A DNA stretch of 15,031 nt from Campylobacterales bacterium (GCA_027081495.1 JALWKJ010000144.1:1-15031); one strand, 5' to 3'; positions 1-7,602 are shown, counted from the first letter of the stretch. Notes: generated by a model not told the origin, from the sequence alone. Made by a program: numbers and translations.

Positions 1-2
1 AA

Positions 3-716
3 GGCGATTTAAATATCAACTGCGTTATGGACAGAGGAGACGAAATCTCGGAAGTCGCAAACGCTTTCAATCATGCCGTCGATGAGATAAAAAAACTCAA
101 CAACTCAAGAAAACTTTTTCTAAGAAATATCATGCATGAATTAAAAACTCCTATAACAAAAGGCATGATTTCGGCCGAAATGCTTGAAGATAGTAAACAA
201 AAAACGAGATTGATATCTATATTTCAAAGGCTTGAGAGCCTTTTAAACGAATTTATAGCGATCGAACAGATAACGGTCGATGGAAGTTATCTCAATAAAA
301 AGATATTTAGAATAATCGATATCATAGATGAAGCGATCGATATATCGCTAGTTGAGAAGAGATCCATCGAAATGACCATCCAAGAAGACATGCAGCTAAA
401 AGTAGATTTTAAACTCTTTAGCATAGCCATAAAAAACATGATTGACAACGGTATAAAATACTCCATAGACAATAAAGTGCATATTTTTGCGGAAGACGAC
501 GGCATAGAATTTTTAAGTTTAGGAAAAAAACTAGAGCATGATTTGGCATATTATCTTGAACCTTTTACGCAAGGAAACGACAAAAAGACAAAAAGTTTCG
601 GTCTTGGGTTATATATTGTTGACAGTATTTTAAAAGCTCATAAAATGGAACTTAGTTATACGCACAAAAACGGCTATAACATATTTAAGTTTAATAAAAT
701 AATGCCGATAATATAA
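3..716 (+). CDS. ArsS-type sensor histidine kinase, 5' end outside window
   Basis: This is the C-terminal part of a two-component sensor kinase. The frame is open to the window edge, so the sensor and membrane region is missing. The visible protein starts in a HAMP-like segment (GDEISEVANAFNHAVDEIKKL). The H-box follows, with MHELKTPITKG carrying the phospho-accepting His at bases 135-137. An N-box (NMIDNGIKYS) and a G2 box (FGLGLYIVDSILKAH) form the ATP-binding domain. The G1 box is degenerate (EDDGIEFLSL instead of DxGxG), which I associate with ArsS-like kinases of Campylobacterota. The C-terminus (YTHKNGYNIFKFN) also fits that group. Helicobacter ArsS responds to acid, but the signal here is unknown. 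Its response regulator probably lies upstream. The next gene begins 30 bp later on the same strand. Confidence 0.88.
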   Translation, partial: GDLNINCVMDRGDEISEVANAFNHAVDEIKKLNNSRKLFLRNIMHELKTPITKGMISAEMLEDSKQKTRLISIFQRLESLLNEFIAIEQITVDGSYLNKKIFRIIDIIDEAIDISLVEKRSIEMTIQEDMQLKVDFKLFSIAIKNMIDNGIKYSIDNKVHIFAEDDGIEFLSLGKKLEHDLAYYLEPFTQGNDKKTKSFGLGLYIVDSILKAHKMELSYTHKNGYNIFKFNKIMPII

Positions 717-746
717 AAAATATTTCAAAAAAAGGAAAATTTCGAA

Positions 747-1145
747 ATGGCAACAGCATTTTTCCCTCTCTCATCATTCAAGACACTTATCTCTCATCAT
801 ATTGCGCTTATTGAACGATTTGAAGATATAGAGCCGATTGAATTCTCCCTTTTGTTTTTGAAACTAGACGATTATGAAAATATAGAGATCAAAAAAAGTA
901 TTCAAATAGTTTTCAGAGACAGCGATATAATTTTCGATTATGATGAGAACTACATCATCCTTTTGCCCAAAACCGACTGGAACGGAGCGAATGAACTTCT
1001 TAACGGATTACAGGAGTTTTTAGATCAAAAGTTTTTAGATTCGATCGTCACATATCCCGACGACGGCAAGAATGCCGACGAACTTCTAAAAAGTTTTAAA
1101 AATGTCGTAAATAAATATTACGGAATCTCTTTGGATATAGAGTAA
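747..1145 (+). CDS. Small protein with degenerate GGDEF-like domain
   Basis: This is a 132-residue soluble protein with no signal peptide. I do not recognise a named family, but the order of elements resembles a shrunken GGDEF domain. There is a strand (FSLLFLKLDDYENI, residues 33-46), then RDSD at 57-60 in the place of the usual RxxD. FDYDENYIILLP (63-74) stands where the GG[D/E]EF loop should be, and YPDDGKNADELL (103-114) looks like the common YPxDGxxxxxLL tail. The catalytic GG pair is absent, so it should not make c-di-GMP and could only bind a ligand or partner. It has a good ribosome site (AAGGA about 10 bases before the ATG). It lies 30 bp after the histidine kinase and is probably cotranscribed with it. 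The GGDEF relationship is inference. Confidence 0.6.
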   Translation: MATAFFPLSSFKTLISHHIALIERFEDIEPIEFSLLFLKLDDYENIEIKKSIQIVFRDSDIIFDYDENYIILLPKTDWNGANELLNGLQEFLDQKFLDSIVTYPDDGKNADELLKSFKNVVNKYYGISLDIE

Positions 1146-1195
1146 AATTTAGATAAAATATCCCTTGATCGTACTTGATTTAAAAAGGATATATC

Positions 1196-1543
1196 ATGAA
1201 AGAGATCCTAGGCTTAAAAAAACTTCTTAAAATCTATATCGACACGGATGACAAATATGAAAACAAACCGCTTTGGCAAGAGATTTTAACAAGAGCCAAA
1301 AAAAACGGTTTAAACGGAGCTACCGTATATAAAAGCATAAGCGGTATAGGGCTTCACAGTCAAATAAAAAGCTATTCGGTTATCGCCCTCTCTCAATCTC
1401 TGCCTCTTGTTATAGAGATCATAGACGACAAGAAAAAGATAGATCTATTTTTAAAAACCGTCGATACGATCCTTGAGGAGGGTTTGGTAACGATGAGCGA
1501 TGTAGAAGTTATTAGATACAAACACAAAAAAGCGGCGAAATGA
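1196..1543 (+). CDS. DUF190 (PII-like) family protein
   Basis: This 115-residue cytoplasmic protein belongs to the DUF190 family, which has a ferredoxin-like fold related to PII signalling proteins. The diagnostic block is GLNGATVYKSISGIGLHSQ (residues 38-56), followed by SLPLVIEIIDDKKKIDLFL, as in typical members. It has an AAGGA ribosome site 7 bases before the ATG. Its TGA overlaps the ATG of crcB by four bases (ATGA), so the two genes are translationally coupled. DUF190 genes are often found beside crcB, and a regulatory or ion-sensing role for the fluoride channel is a reasonable inference. The biochemical function is not established as far as I know. A possible -10 box (GATAAAAT, about 1152-1159) lies upstream. 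No fluoride riboswitch is visible in the 50 bp leader. Confidence 0.85.
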   Translation: MKEILGLKKLLKIYIDTDDKYENKPLWQEILTRAKKNGLNGATVYKSISGIGLHSQIKSYSVIALSQSLPLVIEIIDDKKKIDLFLKTVDTILEEGLVTMSDVEVIRYKHKKAAK

Positions 1544-1920
1544 TAAACGCTACACTGTTATACATAGGCGTCGGCGGATTTTTCGGGGCTATGAGCAGAT
1601 ATCTTCTTTCTAGCGGCATTCAAAAATTTTTCGGAGGATTTTTTCCCGTCGGAACGCTGAGCGTAAATGTAATAGGCAGTTTTTTAATCGGGATTTTAGC
1701 TCTTTATTTTGAACAAATCGTAGCGCCTGAATATAAAGCGCTGTTTATAACGGGCTTTTTGGGAGCTCTTACTACATTTTCGACTTTTAGTTACGAAACA
1801 ACGATGCTGATCGAGCAAAGCGCTTACTTCAAAGCCTTTTTAAATATCGTATTAAATCTATTCTTTAGCGTAGGCGCCACGATTTTAGCTATGATGATTT
1901 TTAAAAAATGGTTTTTATAA
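1540..1920 (+). CDS. crcB: Fluoride channel CrcB/Fluc
   Basis: CrcB (Fluc) is a small inner-membrane protein that works as an antiparallel dimer and exports fluoride from the cytoplasm. At 126 residues it has the normal length, with four hydrophobic helices. Visible signature elements are GGFFGAMSRY (12-21), GTLSVNVIGSFLIG (38-51) with the pore Asn at 43, and TGFLGALTTFSTFSYE (71-86). Phe80 and Phe83 in that last block match the fluoride-coordinating 'Phe box'. The start overlaps the stop of the DUF190 gene by four bases, so the pair forms a tight operon. The gene ends only 2 bp from the convergent acyltransferase gene, which leaves no room for a separate terminator on either strand. Confidence 0.96.
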   Translation: MINATLLYIGVGGFFGAMSRYLLSSGIQKFFGGFFPVGTLSVNVIGSFLIGILALYFEQIVAPEYKALFITGFLGALTTFSTFSYETTMLIEQSAYFKAFLNIVLNLFFSVGATILAMMIFKKWFL

Positions 1921-1922
1921 AC

Positions 1923-2519
1923 TTATTTGCCGTACATAATAAAAAGTTTTTTTAATTTCTCTTCATCCTCGACCTCGACCCATCCGCCGTTTTTGTTGCA
2001 AATCCATTTTGATCCGTCATGAGAATAGTATTTCGTATCCACAGGCTTCTCTTTCGGGTATGTAACTACTTCCTGCCTGCCGTCGTTAAGCACTCTAACA
2101 ATCGAATTGTCGGGGATATCTTCACAAATCGAAGCGTTCGCCTCGATTCTGACTCTATTTCCTATTTTACACCCTCCCATAATCGTAACCGAAGGCGATA
2201 TATAACACTCGTCGCCGATAACGGGCGCTCCGAAATTTTTATCGTCGGTATGATTGACGGCGTTTATCGTAACATTATGAAATATAACGCAATCTTTTCC
2301 TATCTTTGCGGGTCCCGAAATAAATATAGCTTTTAAATCATGAGGCAAGCAGGGTTTACCGGCAAACTCGGTTACGATATTTACGCTGCTTGAATTTTCA
2401 TACTGATAAGCATAATAGAGTATCGTTAAAAACTTTCTTTTTATACCGCCGCTTGCATTTGCCATTTTTTTTACTTCAAAAATTCCGCCAAGACTATTTA
2501 CTAACGCTCTAGCTATCAT
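1923..2519 (-). CDS. Left-handed beta-helix (hexapeptide) acyltransferase, CysE-like
   Basis: This 198-residue acyltransferase has a left-handed beta-helix between about residues 62 and 145. The repeats include IFISGPAKIGKDCVIFHNVTIN, APVIGDECYISPSVTIMGGCKIGNRVRIEANASI and CEDIPDNSIV. The layout resembles the C-terminal half of serine acetyltransferases, with His81 in the position of the usual catalytic His. The long N-terminal helical domain of CysE is missing, so the acceptor could be serine, a sugar or another small molecule. An unusual tail after the helix (DTKYYSHDGSKWICNKNGGW, then an acidic helix) is not part of standard members. The start has a good ribosome site (AAGGTGATA next to the ATG). 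It lies 42 bp downstream of purH on the same strand and is probably cotranscribed. The substrate cannot be told from sequence. Confidence 0.8.
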   Translation of the reverse strand: MIARALVNSLGGIFEVKKMANASGGIKRKFLTILYYAYQYENSSSVNIVTEFAGKPCLPHDLKAIFISGPAKIGKDCVIFHNVTINAVNHTDDKNFGAPVIGDECYISPSVTIMGGCKIGNRVRIEANASICEDIPDNSIVRVLNDGRQEVVTYPKEKPVDTKYYSHDGSKWICNKNGGWVEVEDEEKLKKLFIMYGK

Positions 2520-2561
2520 TTATCACCTTTTCTTTTAATATCGTCGTAATTGTATAAAATA

Positions 2562-4094
2562 TTAATGCAAAAAGTGTCTAAAATTACTAAAATACAAGCT
2601 CATGCCATGATCGTTTGCGGCTTCTATCACTTCGTCGTCGCGAATACTTCCTCCCGGTTCTATAACCGCTTTTACTCCCGCTTTCGCGGCTTCATCTATC
2701 GAGTCTCTAAAAGGGAAAAAAGCTTCGCTCGCCATAGCCGATCCCTCTACCGATAGATTTGACTGCCTGGCTTTTAAAAGCGCGCATTTCGCGGCATCGA
2801 CTCTACTTGTCATACCCATACCGATAGCCGCCATCGCACCGTCTTTTACATATACTACACAGTTTGATTTCGTAAGCGCCGCGATTTTATAAGCGATTTC
2901 AAGATCTTTTAACTCTTTTGGAGTCGCCTCCTTTTTTGAAACGAGTTTCGCGTTTTTTACCTCCTCTTCTAAAACTCTATCGCTTTGTTGAAAAACAAAA
3001 CCGCCCTCTATATGTTTAAAATCATATCTATCGTTTGCGACTTTTAGATACTCTCTTTGCTGAGTAAAGATTTTAATTCGTTTTTTATCTTTAAAAACCT
3101 CAAGAGCTTCGTTAGTAACATTTGCGGCAATAATAACTTCTATAAAGATTTCATTGATCTTTTGCGCAAGTTCTTTATCTAAAGTTCCGTTTATCGCGAC
3201 CACTCCGCCAAAAGCGGATACCGGATCGCATTTTAGCGCAAGCTCGTAACTTTCAAGCAAATTTTCGCCGATTGCGAAACCGCAAGGGTTTGCATGTTTT
3301 ATGATGGATACGGCGGGTTCTCTCATAAAAGACGCCGCAATTTTTACCGCGCCGTTTATATCCGTTAAGTTGTTAAAACTGGCTTCGCCTTTTAAAGCTT
3401 TAAAATTTTTACTAAAAAAATCTTCAAACTCATAAAGCGCGCCTTTTTGATGCGGGTTTTCGCCGTATCTCGTATCAAAAACTTTTTTCCCTACTATAAA
3501 TCTGTTATCTCCAAAACCCTCTTTAAATCTCTCATTCATGTAATTTGCTATCATCGAGTCGTAAGCGGCCGTATGCTCATACGCTTTTATCATCATCTCT
3601 CTTCTAAATGAAAGAGTATTTCGATTCGATTTTAATCTTTCTATCACTTCGTCGTAATCGCCGCTGTCGGTTATCGTCAAAACCGAGGCGAAGTTTTTTG
3701 CCCCGCTTCTTACCATTGCGGGACCGCCGATGTCTATATTTTCAATTATTTCATCAAAATCATCCGTTTTTTCTATCGTACGCTTAAAAGGATATAGATT
3801 TACGCATATTATATCTATGGGTTTTATGCCCTGCTCTTGCGCGCATTTTATATGCTCAATGTTATCTCTTTTATGCAGTATGCCCCCATGAATGTAGGGA
3901 TTTAGCGTTTTTACTCGACCGTCGAACATTTCCGGAAATTTAGTAACTTCACTGATTTCCAAAGCCTTCACGCCTTCACTTTTTAAAAGTTTATATGTGC
4001 CTCCGGTGGATATTATCTCGATTCCAAGATCCCGCAACCCTTTCGCAAACTCTACGATACCTCTTTTATCGCTAACGCTGATTAATGCTCTCAA
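2562..4094 (-). CDS. purH: Bifunctional AICAR transformylase/IMP cyclohydrolase PurH
   Basis: PurH carries out the last two steps of purine synthesis: formylation of AICAR with 10-formyl-THF, then ring closure to IMP. The 510 residues match the usual length. The MGS-like cyclohydrolase domain (1 to about 190) shows ISVSDKRGIVEFAKGL, STGGTYKLL, EVTKFPEMFDGRVKTLNP and NIDIGGPAMVRSGAKN. The transformylase domain shows RYGENPHQKGALYE, FNNLTDINGA, the catalytic Lys266-His267 in KHANPCG, CDPVSAFGGVVA and EPGGSIRDDEVIEAANDHG. The C-terminus FRHFLH replaces the usual RHF[K/R]H ending. The start codon is TTG. It follows an AAAAGGA ribosome site by 5 bases, and there is no nearby in-frame ATG upstream of the conserved first strand. 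A TATAAT box lies about 30 bp upstream. Confidence 0.98.
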   Translation of the reverse strand: MRALISVSDKRGIVEFAKGLRDLGIEIISTGGTYKLLKSEGVKALEISEVTKFPEMFDGRVKTLNPYIHGGILHKRDNIEHIKCAQEQGIKPIDIICVNLYPFKRTIEKTDDFDEIIENIDIGGPAMVRSGAKNFASVLTITDSGDYDEVIERLKSNRNTLSFRREMMIKAYEHTAAYDSMIANYMNERFKEGFGDNRFIVGKKVFDTRYGENPHQKGALYEFEDFFSKNFKALKGEASFNNLTDINGAVKIAASFMREPAVSIIKHANPCGFAIGENLLESYELALKCDPVSAFGGVVAINGTLDKELAQKINEIFIEVIIAANVTNEALEVFKDKKRIKIFTQQREYLKVANDRYDFKHIEGGFVFQQSDRVLEEEVKNAKLVSKKEATPKELKDLEIAYKIAALTKSNCVVYVKDGAMAAIGMGMTSRVDAAKCALLKARQSNLSVEGSAMASEAFFPFRDSIDEAAKAGVKAVIEPGGSIRDDEVIEAANDHGMSLYFSNFRHFLH

Positions 4095-4125
4095 CTCTTT
4101 CCTTTTACTCTTATATTTATTATTT

Positions 4126-4131
4126 ATTATA
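4126..4131 (-). promoter_or_regulatory. -10 promoter box for purH
   Basis: On the minus strand this is a perfect TATAAT inside an A/T-rich tract, about 32 bases upstream of the purH TTG start. T-runs lie further upstream, as is usual for Campylobacterota RpoD promoters, which lack a clear -35. Initiation around 4119 would give a leader of about 25 bases. Confidence 0.6.
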
Positions 4132-4215
4132 TAAAAAAACGAATTAATATTTAACTTTTTTAGCCTTTTAAGAGCCTTTGGAATATCATTTCACAACTAA
4201 GCGCAAGGATAATAT

Positions 4216-4728
4216 ATGGATATCACGCATATTGATAAAGCCGTTTATGATTTTGTTAGCAGATCCTCGATCGATCTTGGGTATTTCCACCCTTATATAG
4301 TGGATTTCGCTATCGTTTTACCTATTTTAGCGCTCTTTTTTCACTTCATAAGCCTGCTTGCGGCTACAAGCGAAGGTGGCGGAAAAGAGTTCTTAAAAGC
4401 CGCGAATCTACTCTTTTTTATGGCGATTGTAGCGATTTTATTCGCATATATCACCGGCGTTAGTCAAGGAAGCGCCATAAGCGACACTCTCTCTCAGGAA
4501 GGAAGAGAGGTTTACAGCGCTCACGCCCAGCTTGGAAGGTATCTATTTATAGCCTTTATCCTGCTTTTCGTATTGAAAATCATCTCTTTATTCGTTAAAA
4601 AAGAGCCTCTTCGATATATTTTCGGAGGACTCTTTTTTATAGCTATCATCGTACTTTTATATCAAAATGTTCTTGGAAATTATCTAGTATTCGACTATGG
4701 CGCGGGAGTCGTATTAAGTCCGTATTAA
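4216..4728 (+). CDS. Four-helix membrane protein, DUF2231-like
   Basis: This 170-residue inner-membrane protein has four predicted helices (about 28-50, 62-84, 105-127 and 132-150). The HPYIVDFAIVLPIL block with His25 near the first helix, and SAHAQLGRYLF with His103 before the third, resemble the DUF2231 family, where such histidines have been suggested to bind haem or metal. The tail FDYGAGVVL also fits. The function is not established. The ATG is preceded by AAGGA with a suitable gap. The gene is divergent from purH across a 121 bp gap that must hold both promoters. The gene after it is a lipoprotein with its own ribosome site, and whether they share a transcript is unclear. Confidence 0.68.
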   Translation: MDITHIDKAVYDFVSRSSIDLGYFHPYIVDFAIVLPILALFFHFISLLAATSEGGGKEFLKAANLLFFMAIVAILFAYITGVSQGSAISDTLSQEGREVYSAHAQLGRYLFIAFILLFVLKIISLFVKKEPLRYIFGGLFFIAIIVLLYQNVLGNYLVFDYGAGVVLSPY

Positions 4729-4794
4729 ACCTGCGCGCTAAAATCACAATCAATTCACGATTTTACTATATGATCGGGTAAAAAAGGATTGATC

Positions 4795-5673
4795 GTGAAA
4801 GATTTTATTATATTTTTCTTTACCTTAAGTATTTTTTACGGCTGCACTATCAATTCAAACCTCGACTACACTCGCAATATTAGCGACTTTGAAGTCAAAA
4901 AAATGGTAAAAGAGGTTCTATCTTCACAAAATACCATCGGCGCGGCGGGACTTATAACTTCCGACGGATTAAGCGAAATCGCGGAATGGAGTAAAACAAG
5001 AGACTTTTTTAACGACAGATATACCTGCCAAAACGACGGATACGCTTCAATCACTCTAAACGAGGGCGATTTTTCTTTGACATTTAGCGCAAACGAGAGT
5101 TTAAATATAAACTATTACGACTGCGCTTTTAAACCGTACTATTACGATCAAACGCGGCTAAACGGAGTTGTCGATATCACATTAAATCATGATCTTTACG
5201 ACTATCAAAACAGACTTCTGGACTTTAGCGTAAGATATCTAAACACATATCTATACACCGATTTTGGAGAAATACGGATTAACGGAAGTATGGGAGTTCG
5301 CTATGATTACGACTATTATCAAAATCTTTTAAGCGTCCTTTTTTTGACAAATACCCTTTCGATCGAATCGGATACTTTTACAAATATCTCTCTTGATTTC
5401 ACGATGAATACCGACAGCTATATATACGACTACAAATATAGCGGAACTCTTTACAACGAATATCTAGGAAAGCTCACATTTTTTACTCCGGTAAATCTCG
5501 TCGGATATAAAGATAAAAATCCATATTCGGGCAGATTCAAAATCCTAAACGACTATATCGACATTTTAGTTATCGTGCTTGACGACTACTATGTCGATAT
5601 TATCGTGCGAGAAAAAAACAACGCGTTTAAAAAAAGAACTATCCACACTACATGGATAAATCTTGGACTCTAA
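4795..5673 (+). CDS. Tyrosine-rich putative lipoprotein, unknown function
   Basis: I do not recognise this family. I prefer the GTG start at 4795 over a TTG six bases earlier. The AAAAAGGA ribosome site abuts that TTG but lies 6 bases before the GTG. The protein then begins MKDFIIFFFTLSIFYGC, a lipoprotein signal peptide with the modified Cys at 17. The mature part (about 276 residues) is unusually rich in tyrosine (about one residue in ten) and in Asp and Asn. It has many alternating YDYDYY-type strands (for example FGEIRINGSMGVRYDYDYYQ), which suggests a beta-rich periplasmic or surface protein. Two Cys (in RYTCQ and YYDCAF) could form a disulphide. A weak -10-like TATATGAT lies upstream. 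It could be outer-membrane attached; no partner is evident. Confidence 0.75.
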   Translation: MKDFIIFFFTLSIFYGCTINSNLDYTRNISDFEVKKMVKEVLSSQNTIGAAGLITSDGLSEIAEWSKTRDFFNDRYTCQNDGYASITLNEGDFSLTFSANESLNINYYDCAFKPYYYDQTRLNGVVDITLNHDLYDYQNRLLDFSVRYLNTYLYTDFGEIRINGSMGVRYDYDYYQNLLSVLFLTNTLSIESDTFTNISLDFTMNTDSYIYDYKYSGTLYNEYLGKLTFFTPVNLVGYKDKNPYSGRFKILNDYIDILVIVLDDYYVDIIVREKNNAFKKRTIHTTWINLGL

Positions 5674-5684
5674 AACTATTTTGA

Positions 5685-5690
5685 TATAAT
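5685..5690 (+). promoter_or_regulatory. Extended -10 promoter box upstream of tamA
   Basis: A TGATATAAT sequence lies just after the stop codon of the tyrosine-rich lipoprotein gene and contains a perfect TATAAT. Initiation would fall near 5697. The transcript would then carry the whole nested inverted repeat (5712-5838) in a leader of about 185 bases before the tamA TTG. No convincing -35 is seen. Confidence 0.55.
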
Positions 5691-5711
5691 CATACTTTAC
5701 CGAATATGCCA

Positions 5712-5838
5712 AGTTGAATCCTCCAAAAGAGACGATTCTCGAACAACATCTACAACGGCAGGGTCAAAATTTGGGACAAATTTTGGGAACCCGCCGTGAA
5801 GCCGTTTGAGAGAATCGTCTCTTTTGGAGGATTCAATT
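5712..5838. repeat. Large nested inverted repeat (MITE-like or structured leader)
   Basis: A 27-base arm at 5714-5740 is the perfect reverse complement of 5810-5836. Allowing G-U pairing, the stem extends to 5712/5838. Inside the 69-base loop sits a second hairpin. Bases 5755-5759 pair with 5793-5797, 5761-5763 with 5790-5792, and 5766-5772 (AAAATTT) with 5778-5784 (AAATTTT), closing on GGGAC. Almost the whole 127 bp is therefore palindromic. It lies between a strong -10 box and tamA. It may be a miniature transposable element, since such long perfect arms are typical. It could also be an RNA fold controlling tamA. No obvious target-site duplication is seen at its borders. Confidence 0.85.
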
Positions 5839-5880
5839 ATGAAATAAAAGCAAAGCGATACGAAAATCTGGAAGAAAAAT

Positions 5881-7602
5881 TTGAAAAAAAAGCTATATTT
5901 GATACTTTTATTGATTCCACTCGCTCTTGCGGGAGAGAATTCGTTTAAATTTTTAAAGATTACCGGAAACAAAAAAGTTTCTACGGTAAATATCTATGAG
6001 AGTCTGGGACTTGAGATTCCAAGATGGTATCAGTTTTACAAAGAGAAAAAAGCTAAAATAAATCCCAAAATAGCAAATTCGCTATATGAATCTTTGGGGT
6101 TTTTCTACAAATCGCAAGGATTTTATCATGTGCAGCTTGAAAAATCGGAAAACAACACGACGATAACTTTCCAAATCAAAGAGAACAAACCGATTCTCGT
6201 CGATAAAGTTGAGATAAAAAGCGATTTTAATATCAAAAAATTTATAACTTTCAAAAAAAACGATAGATTTAAAACGACTAAATTCGTCGATATCAAAAAA
6301 AGAATCAAAGAGTATATGCTAAAAAAAGGTTACTGCAACTATCAACTTGACGCAAAAGCCTATATCGATATCAAAAAAAACCTTGCGAATCTAAAATTTT
6401 CGTTAAAATCAAACGCGCCTTGCCGTTTTGGAAACATCACTATCAATCCTCCCAAAGGGATATCTAAAAAAGTGGTTTACTCAAGACTTCTTTACAGAAG
6501 CGGCGATAAATATAGTCTCGATAAAATCAATAAAAGCTACAGCAGACTATCGGGTCTTGAAGCGTTTGACGCTATCGCGTTAAAAACGACAAAAGAGAAA
6601 AACTCGATCGACACCGATATAACACTATATAGAAAACAAAAACCGACTAGAAGGGAGATAGGTATAGGATATGAGACAAACTACGGTTTTAAGGCGTTTT
6701 TGCACTGGAACAGAAAGAATTTTACGGGCGATGCGAAAAAATTATCGTTTGATCTAAAATATTCGCAAAAAGAGAGATATATTCAAAATGAATTTTTCTG
6801 GCCGGCGTTTTTCAAAACGCCAGGTTTTGATCACTATTTTGACTTTAAGAACAGTTTTAGCTATTCTCGTCTGACCTACGAAAACTTTCAAGAACAAAAA
6901 TATGCCGACAAACTCCATCTCTTGAACGATTACGACTGGTTTAGTATCGATCTGGGTATCGGAATAGAACAGATAAAAATCAAAAAGTTCAAAGATGTTT
7001 GCAATATCTCTTCGGGAAAATTTTTCATATTTTACCCTTTCGGTCAAATGATAGTCGATCTTAGAGACTCGAAGATAAATCCCAAAAAAGGTCTTTTTTT
7101 CAGCCAATATCTCGAAGGCGGACTTAAATATATACTTTCCGAAATCTCATTTATAAAAAGTATATCCGAAGCTAGAGCCATATATACGATAAACGACTTT
7201 ACGATTGCGGCAAAAACGAAACTGGGGCTTTTAAAAGAGATCGATAACAAACTGCCTGAATCAAAACTTTTTTACGCCGGAGGAGCTTTTAGCAACCGCG
7301 CATACAGTTATAACGCATTAGGAGCGTTTGATGCAAAATGCGGGGAAATCGGCGGGCGAACGCTTCTTGACAACTCCGTGGAGATTATTCATCCCGTATA
7401 TAAACAACTAGATTTTGCGCTTTTTTGGGATTCGACTCTCATAAGCGCGGATACGCTGAAATTTTCTCTCGATTTCAAACACGCCATAGGCGGCGGGATT
7501 AGATACAACACTATCATAGGTCCCGTTAAATTCGACATCGGATTTGATCTCGAAGATAAAAGCCGATACGCTATACATTTTCAGATTGGACAGTCGTTTT
7601 GA
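5881..7602 (+). CDS. tamA: TamA-like outer-membrane translocation/assembly protein
   Basis: This is an Omp85-superfamily outer-membrane protein, the barrel half of the TAM complex that works with TamB in envelope assembly and lipid traffic. A signal peptide (MKKKLYLILLLIPLALA) precedes three POTRA-like segments (about 22-100, 105-178 and 181-250) and a C-terminal barrel (about 257-573) ending in Phe. At 573 residues it fits TamA rather than the longer BamA. The strand-lid motif reads GGAFSNRAYSYNALG where most relatives have RGY or RGF, a divergent form. I chose the TTG start because GGAAGAA precedes it, the signal peptide begins there, and an in-frame stop lies just upstream. The gene overlaps tamB by four bases. 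A paralogue role in other Omp85 exports is possible but less likely given tamB next door. Confidence 0.88.
   Translation: MKKKLYLILLLIPLALAGENSFKFLKITGNKKVSTVNIYESLGLEIPRWYQFYKEKKAKINPKIANSLYESLGFFYKSQGFYHVQLEKSENNTTITFQIKENKPILVDKVEIKSDFNIKKFITFKKNDRFKTTKFVDIKKRIKEYMLKKGYCNYQLDAKAYIDIKKNLANLKFSLKSNAPCRFGNITINPPKGISKKVVYSRLLYRSGDKYSLDKINKSYSRLSGLEAFDAIALKTTKEKNSIDTDITLYRKQKPTRREIGIGYETNYGFKAFLHWNRKNFTGDAKKLSFDLKYSQKERYIQNEFFWPAFFKTPGFDHYFDFKNSFSYSRLTYENFQEQKYADKLHLLNDYDWFSIDLGIGIEQIKIKKFKDVCNISSGKFFIFYPFGQMIVDLRDSKINPKKGLFFSQYLEGGLKYILSEISFIKSISEARAIYTINDFTIAAKTKLGLLKEIDNKLPESKLFYAGGAFSNRAYSYNALGAFDAKCGEIGGRTLLDNSVEIIHPVYKQLDFALFWDSTLISADTLKFSLDFKHAIGGGIRYNTIIGPVKFDIGFDLEDKSRYAIHFQIGQSF

Noticed and set aside
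747..1145. Active diguanylate cyclase
   Set aside because: The GG[D/E]EF catalytic motif is absent.
1146..1195. Fluoride riboswitch before the DUF190-crcB pair
   Set aside because: The leader is only 50 bases and lacks the conserved pseudoknot motifs.
2019..2336. Open frame on the plus strand opposite the acyltransferase
   Set aside because: It is a shadow of the well-supported hexapeptide-repeat gene on the other strand and has no family resemblance.
4739..4765. Seven-base stem (TAAAATC/GATTTTA) as terminator after the DUF2231-like gene
   Set aside because: Weak AT-only stem with a 13-base loop and no U-run; it overlaps the likely promoter of the next gene.
4789..4794. TTG start for the tyrosine-rich lipoprotein
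   Set aside because: It touches the ribosome site directly; the GTG six bases later has correct spacing.
5697..5972. Open frame on the minus strand across the nested inverted repeat and the start of tamA
   Set aside because: It overlaps the tamA signal peptide region, has no ribosome site, and its middle is just the palindrome read in reverse.
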